Notes under the pieces: generated by a model
Told to the model about the DNA's origin: nothing
Database searches by the model: none
The model's input: the letters and a program-made list of their open reading frames with translations, nothing else
Shown: positions 55,462-64,000 of the stretch, piece after piece
How the letters are laid out: the number at the start of each line of letters is the position of its first letter
Numbering within the stretch: the stretch's first letter is position 1
Source: Uranotaenia lowii
Lineage: Eukaryota; Arthropoda; Insecta; Diptera; Culicidae
Assembly (NCBI RefSeq): GCF_029784155.1
Contig: NC_073692.1
Location: 63,803,676 to 63,867,675, forward strand
Length of the DNA: 64,000 bases
Reading direction: 5' to 3'
Program-made: the position numbers and the translations under genes

Positions 55462-57213
55462 CTGGAAAAAAAAATTAAAAAAACGAATGAGTTGAAAATT
55501 TTTGCGCTCATAACGTACAAAATGAAATTCCAGTGAATCACACCACCGAGACAAAGTCACTGTTGCGTGATAAAATCGCTTGTCCTCGTAGGTTAATTAA
55601 TCCCAAAGGTAAAAGTAAATCATTCGACGGACATGGTGAGCACATCATTAATCGCCAAATTCTCAGGAGGACTAAACTATGTTACAATCAGATACTATGT
55701 GCCACTGACCATCAACCAGCTTTGCATGTTAGCCGTTTTTGAGCTATGATTTTAGGAGAATATTTAATTAATTACGGAGGGTTTCGTGAGCTCGTGTATG
55801 ATTAATAATTTCTGAATGTCAGGAAATATTTGATTAACTAAATGGGAGCGAATGTCCAAAAAAAACGTGCTTGATAACGCGCTTGGTAGGGGAGAGGCGG
55901 GCTATATGCGCATATTAAGGAAAGCAATCATTTTCTCCCATATTACAATAGATAGGAGTCTGAAAACTATGTACACATGAGCGGACATCTGTTTTATATA
56001 CGTTAGAGCAATTTTTCTGTTAAAATCTCTTACAGTTTTTGTGAAAATAATTTTATAATAAAAGAAGTCAAAATAGCCGATTTCCGAAACTGGCGGGCTA
56101 AATGCGCATATTTATGTTTTTAGCTATATTTCATTAACACTTGCAATATTTTGATATTATTTAATTGAAAATGGTAGAAACGGATGTTAAGCATACGTCA
56201 AGGCTGAAATTTTGGTGAAATTTTTTACATCACTAGTTCTTTTGAATGAAACATAGTTAGGAATGCCATATGGCCATATTTCATGGTAATATTTTGTTCA
56301 TATCGTATTTTTATCGGATTAGTATGAAAAATTTCAAAAATTACAAAAGTTACAAAAATTAAAAAATAAGCAAAAAAACAGTTTTTCAGGTAATTTTAGT
56401 TATATTGAACCCCAATAAAGTTAGACTCAGCTTACCAGATTGTTCGGATTTTGACCGGATTTTTTCACTCTATTTGCTAAATCAAACAAAAATTTAAATT
56501 GAGACCTTGGAATTATGTATCTTACGTCCAAAACATACAAACTTTGTAACAATCAACATGAACGATTTCTTGGAAGCAATAAATATGATTCTTAATCGAC
56601 TGATGTGTTTTGATAAAACAAAAATAGTTTTTCAATCGTTTTTTTCTTGATTTAAGTGGATAATTTCAAAATTTGCCTGTATATTGGCCGGATTTTGAGG
56701 AAAATGTATAAACAATATGCCCGGATTTCACAAGGTTTTAGGATAAAATAGCCAAAATTCGCCTTGCCTGGATATTTGAAGAAAATTATTTAGTTTTTTT
56801 TTGTTTTTCTGGGATTTTAACACTCTCGTGTTATTCATCCCCTGAAAATATTTAGTCAGTATTCAGTTATTGTTCTTGATTTTCATTCGGATCATCATTT
56901 GTATAGAATCCTGCTTTAAATTTTGGTGATGCATTTCAAACTAAAATATGATAAATTTTCCATATTCAAAGCTCATAATTTCGGAATAAGAAAAAAAAAT
57001 ATTCGAAATTCAATTCATTTTTTAAGTTAAAACATAAGAATGTTTCGTGAGTCTAGAATTAAAAAATCTGGAACAATTTCATCATTCAAAATTGAATATA
57101 AATTCACAAGTTCAATTACGAATAAATAACTAAAAAAATATATCAAAAACCATAAATTCAGGTTTTGATACCAATTTCACTTCTTGGTATGAAGTTCAAA
57201 GTAATTCTTAACG
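55462..57213. other. Upstream Piezo intron or 5' region
   Basis: GCGGGCTAWATGCGCATATT occurs twice in direct orientation (near 55897 and 56092). A CCGGAT-type repeat copy lies at 56436-56780. No exon recognised. Confidence 0.4.
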
Positions 57214-57221
57214 GTGAAAAC

Positions 57222-58693
57222 TAGGGTGGTCTAACCGGTTCATTTTTTCAATACCGAAATACCGACTTTTGGGACGGTAAAAAACCGATATTTCCGGTAA
57301 ATTTTTCATCATTCTTTGGTACTGTAATAAAATTTACACAGCTAAATTTTTTTTTTTACCAAAAAAGTATGTGCACAAAAACCTATATTATGTTTAATCA
57401 GCTTCATAATCTAAGCACAATAAACTTTACTTCAAAGTTTATGTGAAATTTGATTATTGCTTAAACTTGTCGATGTAGCTTTTTAATTAAAGCTATAGTG
57501 GCGTTCAAAAGAGCATTGACAAATTGCCATCTCTCTCAGATGATATTTTTTCAGCTATCGAGCTGACGCTCCACAACATTTGAAGACATTGTACAAGTGA
57601 ATGAAAAAAAAGATACAGCTACAAGAAATTTAAGATTGCTTCACAATAATCACTGTATTTTTCATTGAAAAATTGAAATTTCGTTAAAAAATTCAAAATT
57701 GTGTTATCTATAAACAGACCAAGTTTATCAAAATCGTTCTAAGCGGTGCCGGGCATTCAAAAATTTAAACCCAAAAATGTTGAAAACTGATTATAAACTT
57801 CCTACTTTGTTTGAAAACATAAAATGTTTCAACAGAGTCAGCATTGAAACACATGTTAGAATGTTATTAATGAAATTTCTCTATCAATATTTTCAAGGTA
57901 ATTGATGGAACTCTGTTGTTTTATTTTTAACGCTGTTGAAGCATTTTCTTTTTCCAAACAAAGCAGTAACACATTTTTCATAAATTTACAAATTCAGATC
58001 CAAACAACTATATTTATAGCTGAATTTTGACTGGTTTTTAATAGATTTTTATTTCTATTCGTTCGTGTTAATTTTGGAAAGGGAAAATTTATGTGATCAC
58101 GACCTAGGTTGCGGGGAAAACCTCTGTATTTTAGACAACAATATTGTTTAATTTTGTGAGTGAACCAAAAACTTTGTGACGGTGTTTTGAGTATTGTTTA
58201 GTAATTAATTTAGTCATTTTTTTACGAAAAATCTTTTGTATATGAAATTTCATATCATTTACATGAAAGACCATAAAAACTTTTACAAAATCTGTAAAAT
58301 CTGTTCTTCAATCTGAATACTGTATTACAGAATTTAGGACAAAAATTCGTTTAAATTATATGAAACGTCTATAATTTCTGCAACCTTAGTGTGAAATTAT
58401 AATAATAAAATGACGATGATAAATATCATGATTATCATGAGGGTGATGATAGATTTATGACACAAGGATAGTTTAAAGGCACAATACCATCTTTTTCAAT
58501 TGAACATCTTGCAAAATCTATTGCGATATCAATTCTGAGCATTTTATGCCATTACTACTGCAATTAGACGAAATTTTCTCATGAATTCGATATACTTGGA
58601 AAAATACCGGTTTTACCGGTTTTATCGGTTTTATAAATTACAAATACCGAAATACAGGATTTGAAAAAAAAAACGGTAAATCCGACCACCCTA
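57222..58693. mobile_element. hAT-like element with TAGGGTGGTC ends and CCGGTA repeats
   Basis: Ends TAGGGTGGTC and GACCACCCTA, flanked by GTGAAAAC (57214-57221) and GTAAAAAC (58694-58701), an 8-bp duplication with one mismatch. Subterminal AATACCGAAATACCG and ACCGGTTTTACCGG motifs occur at both ends. No transposase. Confidence 0.83.
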
Positions 58694-58796
58694 GTAAAAA
58701 CGGACGGTAGATCCCTCGTTGATTAAATTTACGAAAAATTAGGAATTCTTATCCGGAATTAAGATCCAGGTTTTGACAGGTTTTCAGAATAATTGT

Positions 58797-59024
58797 GCCG
58801 CAGCCCATGGCGTAGAGGATAGCCTTCAAGTCTTCTCAGACAGTGAGTATGAGATCGAATCCCGGTCACGGCATACATAGCACACTTTCTGTGGGTTGAT
58901 GGTTCCAGCATTTGTAAGATGCTAGCCATCATATCCTCGAAAGATGTACGTTTAGAGTTAAGAAAAAGGAATCTTTTCGAGGAAACATCAAGTTTCATTG
59001 AGATCTTGTATGTGTTTGTGTTTA
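58797..59024 (+). mobile_element. tRNA-derived SINE, copy 2
   Basis: Begins GCCGCAGCCCATGGCGTAGA with A-box-like TGGCGTAGAGG and B-box-like AGATCGAATCCC. The body TTTGTAAGATGCTAGCCATC, GAAAGATGTACG and AGAGTTAAG matches copy 1 at 24522-24749. Ends in a GTATGTGTTTGTGTTT tail followed by a short A run. Confidence 0.87.
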
Positions 59025-59406
59025 TTTAAAAAAAAAACAGAATTTAGACTTGGAATTAAAATACAAAATTCGTATTCATATTCACTCATTCTCATTCTCA
59101 TTAACTTTGATTCTTGATTCAAAATAAAAATTTGAAATTCCATCAGTCAGTTTAAAAACACAAACCTGGCGGAAATCACACATCTATATAATTAAAGATG
59201 TGGACTCATTTCAAAAATTTGTTTTTTTTTAATCAAGACTTTAATTTTGGAAACTTTACCTACAGGATTTCAATTCTGAAATATAAAATTATAAATGATA
59301 ATTTATTATAAATTTTGATCAAGGAACCTAAATTTTATCATCAGCTAAAAATTCAGCTGGAAATTTTATTCATTTTTTTCATTTTGCGGATTCTTCAAAA
59401 TCAAAT

Positions 59407-61107
59407 CAGGGTGGCCAGCGAGTTATCATTTTCAAATTTCCGGTTTTTCCCCGGTTTTCTTGATTGAGATTTTATAATTCCGGTTTGAACACACACAAAT
59501 AATAATGTTTATCGGGCTTTGTTTACAAAAAAAAAAGAAAATATTTCTTAAAAATTTAAGGTGAAAGTGCGAGAAAACTTAAAATTTATTCAGATTACGG
59601 TGAAATTTATTGATATTTTTAAATAAAATAAAGTATTAGCAGATTCAAACGCAAAGCACACATTTCACAGAGCAAAAAACGGGGATTGTGATAATTTGGA
59701 AATTCCAGGTTTAAGATAGAAATTTAGTTTATTTTTCCTGTCTTCATATTGAATAAGACTACTGCTCTCTGTTTTCTGAAATTTGAATTAATAATAATCA
59801 TGAACGATGAATTTAGTATTGAATTACTGATCCATAAATCAGAAATGACTTTTGAGTTTGGTTTTGGGATTCGAATTTGAATTTTAGTTTCTGATGCTTA
59901 CCTCAAACTACTGGTTGCATTGAATCTTACATTTATTAAGCATTCTGAAATTTTATTTAAATTTTCGTCTATAATACTAATGTGTTTGTAGAGCCTAAGT
60001 TCTGGGTGCTTGATTTGGCATATATTCAGGTTAAATTCTTAATCACAATTTTTAATCCGAACTCGAAAATATATATCTTGATCTGAATTTCAAATTTAAA
60101 ATCTTAATCAAAGTTTCGAAAAATTTTCTCAGAAATAATTTTTGCTTTCCAAATTCAGATTTTTTTGTTAAAAATTCTTGATGATGATAACAAAATATTC
60201 AAACGAAGTAATGATGCCTTTCGTAAACTCTACTCAAACCGCACGAAAATGAGTAAATTTATGTAAAAAAAATCCTTTGCAATCATCTGTTCAATTTTTT
60301 TTTTAACCTTTCATAATGAGACCTTAGTAAATATTTCCATTAAAATAAGTTGAGTTTGACTCTTCAAAACGATTCCCGGTATATTTAAAATATTTTCGTT
60401 AAATTTTTGCTCATTTTTCAAGTTTCAATTCAACATAACATAATTTTTCTGATAAAAAGCACCTGATGGAGTTTTGAAAATCATTAATTCTGGATCAATG
60501 TAGAATAAATCCAGTAAGATAGATGTTAAGCATATGAAGTAAACTATATATTTACATCACATTTTTTAAGTCGCAATATTATCAATATTTTAATTCTTAT
60601 AACTTATTTCTCCATCCGAATATGTAGGTATACTTTTTCCTGAGATTCGCAAATCAAAGAAACGCTCGAGAATTTTTTCCACAACTTTTAATTATTACAT
60701 ACACAATAAAATTGAAATATTCTGGACATGGAAATAGAACACTTCAGAGCACTGAAATGTTGCGCAAAGCTCAAAAACCCGATTTTTGAACAATTTCCGA
60801 GTTTTTGAACAAATTCCCGAGTTTTTCACGCATTTCTCCCATGGAATTCAAATCGAGATATTTCCTCGCGCCTGGGAAATAAATAAGTCATGAAGAAATG
60901 AATAAAATATGAGCCGTTTCAATAGCAGAATTTATTTTTAAAAAATGAATGAAAATAAGAATTCAATAGGTTCTAGTATGGAAAAAAACGATCCACAATT
61001 TTTTTTTCCCGGTTTTGATTTGAAATTCCCAGTTTTTTCCGGATTTTCCCGGTCTCATTTTCAATTCCCGGTTTATTCTCGGTTTTCCCGGTTCGCGGGC
61101 CACCCTG
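59407..61107. mobile_element. hAT-like element with CAGGGTGGCC ends and CCCGGTTTTC repeats
   Basis: Ends CAGGGTGGCC and GGCCACCCTG. Flanks AATCAAAT (59399-59406) and AGTCAAAG (61108-61115) agree at six of eight bases. Subterminal TTCCGGTTTTTCCCCGG and TTCCCGGTTTATTCTCGG series. The open frame 60945-61208 is made of this repeat. No transposase. Confidence 0.8.
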
Positions 61108-61334
61108 AGTCAAAGATTAAGGTTAAAATCATAAATTTAAATCGAGATTACAAGAGTAGAAAAAAACCTTATTTTAACCGTAAACCTAGTTACTTACTTT
61201 TTTTCTGAATATTGGATACATTTTCACCAATGCTTAAAATGGTTGTACTTGCCTTTAAAAAGAATTTGCTTGCTAATTTGTGAATTAAAAAAGTTTTAAA
61301 GCCTTCAAAATCCCTTTTTTAAATTATTTTTTTG

Positions 61335-61519
61335 TTTCGGTTATAGAAGTTTCTACATCTTTGTGTCATTCACGACTTTTTTCAATAATGCAGCTGGCGC
61401 ACAGTCATAAAAAAACTTATCCGAAAGAACTGTGTTCGATGATTTCTTTTGGGCTCGAACTCACGGACATCGGCTCAAGAGGAAACTGACTTACCAATTG
61501 AGCTATATCACAAGTCCCT
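61335..61519 (-). mobile_element. tRNA-derived SINE of a second family
   Basis: Minus strand: A-box-like TATAGCTCAATTGG, then AGTCAGTTTCCTCTTGAGCC, then B-box-like GAGTTCGAGCCC, as in tRNA-derived insect SINE heads. The tail region includes AAAGATGTAGAAACTTCTAT. It differs from the SINE family at 24522 and 58797. A degenerate true tRNA gene is unlikely because the acceptor arms do not pair. Confidence 0.72.
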
Positions 61520-64000
61520 ATATTTTTTAAAGCTTCATGAACGAAATATGTAACTTCTGTTGATTTAAATAACTGTTGATGTTAAATAACTCTAAACTGA
61601 ATAATTAGTACATATACATTTTTTTACTACATTGCTACATTAAAGTTAAGCAAACTTCTTCCCGTTTTCTAAAACGATGAAATTATTGAGTTTTGCACAT
61701 AGGGGCAATATAGCACATAAGATTTCAACAAATTTACTTAAGATTGGCTATTTGTTTTAGCATATTGCAGTGTATGAAGAAGTAACCACGAGGTAGTCTC
61801 AATTTTATTACGAAAAGGGATAGATCATGATCAATGACGTTAAATAAAATTAGAAATTGTGGTGGCAGATTTGATCCCCGTAACATCGTTCAGCACGTTG
61901 TGTATTAAAAGAAACATACATTTTTGGTCACTGTGTAAATTGTTGACAGACAAACACAAACATTAAGGCTATGGAGATCAAATGCAAATGATGAAACACG
62001 TTCATACCTTTTAAACCACTTGCACGCGGGAAATAAATTAGTTTCCATTGTAATTTTCCCCTAAAATTAAACAAAATTACCAATATGAAACAACCTACGA
62101 ATCTTGTAGAACATATATGTAAATAAATATTCCACTAAAATACAAACGTTTCACTGGAAATCACCCTATGAGTTTTCACTCCAGAACAACGCACTAATGG
62201 CATACATTAGGTACCCATCAGTGCCACATTTCCACTGGTTTGCAGAGTGTTGGTTTCATCAAATTCACCTGTATAGGCACCGTACCGTGCCGTACCTTGC
62301 GCATTTACACTGAAATGGTTGTTTTTCAATCATCCGGAATCTCCACCCTTGAATGGATTCAACCGGAGAAGACCCTGGCATTGGGTCGTTGCATATGTAT
62401 TCTACTAGTTACTTATATGTACTGGCTGATTGAGCTGACTTCGCTATCACGTTACTCGATCTCCAGACACTTTGGCTTTCGAGGGAGGGAGGAGGCGGCG
62501 CGTTGTTGCACATTGCATATTCCGGACATGGAAGAGACGAGCAAATGTGCCGCCGATATCTTAATTATACTTCCTCCCCCATCCATATGCTGCTGGCTGA
62601 TGGTATTCCCCTATCCCAATGGGCAGACGGTCTCTCAATGATACTTATTGTAGGTGCCATACACGATACTAAGTATACTAGTGTATGAACATGGGCGTTG
62701 ATGTAGGGAACGTAACTACACGTCATGCAATACGATATGCGAATGTGAAATTAACAAGAACTCGAAAACAAAGCGATCATTTGGTGCGGTCGTCTGGGGA
62801 AAAGTAGGTGAACTTTGGGATCCATTGGTAGGATTAGTTGGTATTTCTTTCTCTCAGACTTCATCGGTCTGGATGACCTCCAGGCGGTGCCATTCATTAG
62901 AAGGAGCGGCCAAACGGGCAACAAACCACAACCGTCTGTCTAACTAGCACCTGCGATAATGATAATGTGTAGTTTGTATCTCTTAGACTAGTTATGTTGA
63001 CGAAAAGAAAAGGATAAAATTCTTCCGATGGTGAATGAAGACTTAAAAGTGCCAAAAAGTGGTTTAGCATGTTGAGGAGAGGCCAAGCCAAAAATGAGAC
63101 TCTTTTGATCACGGATCACGTTGGATGCAAATGACCTTTTGCCTATAAATTGATATTGAAGGCAAACAGTTGTAAACCTTGTCGTAGTTTATTTTGTATC
63201 GGTTGAAGACAATACACAAAATTTGGAGCCTGTTGTTTAATTATGTGCAAATCTATCGGTATATAAATAAGCAAAATTCTAGCAAGCAAAAAACATAATA
63301 AATTCTGCAGAAATAAATCCGAGAATGACAACACAGCATACTGAACAACGGCTTATTTATTCAATAGTTTGCTAGAGCTCAACGATACAGCTATTCAATG
63401 CTCTTTAAGAAATGAGCTGACCAAAATATTTTTACAAAATAACAATGCTGGCTCTATGGAAGACAAATTCGACCACCTCGTTGAAATTTTAATAGTTTAT
63501 ATTTTCTGTACAACGCAGAAATAAAACAAAATTGCAAACACCGGTAGAAATATTACCTTACGAACCGTTCAGATACCAAGTTGTCAGAAAAGTGAGATTT
63601 TTGACCCCCTCCCACCCCCGTTTTGTGAAAACTCATGGACATGTGGCAAACCCCTGACCTCCTCCTCGGTTGACCACGTAGAAATTTCTAAAAACTACAA
63701 AACAGTTTAATTGATTTCACACTAAATTTTATAAATCTCAAACAAGGTTTTTTTTTGCTCTTACTGAACCGATTGAACCGATCTCATGAATAAAATTTTT
63801 CACATATGTCATAATCATTTGATGATAAGCAGAAAATATCAATCTATCCGATTGTTTGAATAAAATAGTTATTTAATGTTTCCTGTCATGGTTCAAAATA
63901 ATTTCAACAAGTTTTTTGTAGACATCCATTCTTCTTTTTCTTCTTATTTTACTCGCCGACGCTATTTTTAACATCGACTCGGAACTCGGAACAATTCCAG
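61520..64000. other. Far upstream region, no supported gene
   Basis: AT-rich with a GC-richer patch at 62230-62660 that holds a 133-codon plus-strand frame (62240-62641) without recognised motifs. 63590-63690 (GACCCCCTCCCACCCCCG, TTGACCACGTAG) looks like a fragment of a G/C-rich MITE end. The Piezo promoter could lie here or beyond, but I see no defined signal. Confidence 0.35.

Noticed and set aside
61450..61519. Functional tRNA gene on the minus strand
   Set aside because: A- and B-box words are present, but the acceptor stem does not pair and a SINE-like tail follows.
62240..62641. 133-codon plus-strand frame
   Set aside because: No recognised domain, no splice or start context; kept only as an unassigned GC-richer patch.

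Overview
The window is AT-rich eukaryotic DNA with long introns, canonical GT-AG splice sites, and dense nested transposons and satellites. The protein similarities and the transposon mix (a DD37E Tc1/mariner relic, R1-, Jockey- and RTE-type retrotransposon relics, tRNA-derived SINEs) point to an insect, most likely a mosquito or other lower dipteran. The genus cannot be fixed from sequence alone.

The only host gene I can support is Piezo, the mechanically gated cation channel. It lies on the minus strand and occupies most of the window. I reconstructed 21 coding exons. The start codon is at 55432 and the last visible exon ends at 3985. Every junction is GT-AG and every phase matches, giving about 1,862 consecutive codons: the transmembrane blade, the beam helix (about residues 1397-1450) and the latch-like GDYYMFED segment. 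The last third (the rest of the blade, the anchor and the pore) is not in the window and should lie beyond the left edge. The start-codon exon is preceded by a splice acceptor at 55461, so at least one 5' UTR exon lies further right.

Almost everything else is mobile or repetitive DNA sitting in Piezo introns. From left to right: a TA-flanked MITE (1865-2798); a hAT-type element (6781-7894); a decayed Tc1 element (8157-9727) holding a composite Tc1/MITE element (8663-9623); a minisatellite-bearing dispersed repeat (10861-12960); another hAT-like element (13033-14917); relics of an R1-clade retrotransposon, a SINE and a Jockey-clade retrotransposon (21.7-26.3 kb); a large 7-bp satellite domain (29.87-37.45 kb) with three transposons inserted in it; a small palindrome (37.65 kb); a 13-bp satellite (43.6-44.3 kb); a DD37E mariner pseudogene (45824-47040); RTE fragments, one interrupted by a 2.35-kb CACGGAG-ended element that carries an exon-like cassette and a further nested MITE (47.2-50.5 kb); an inverted second copy of the dispersed repeat (50666-52428); a 5'-truncated RTE copy with a clean 11-bp target duplication (52768-53630); two more hAT-like elements (57222-58693, 59407-61107); and two SINEs (58797-59024, 61335-61519).

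The genes do not form an operon or system. The biology is one essential channel gene whose introns have been expanded by layered insertions. The most unusual items are the composite Tc1/MITE element present twice with the same internal junction, the exon-like cassette inside the CACGGAG element, and the satellite whose 7-bp unit variants are sorted along the array.
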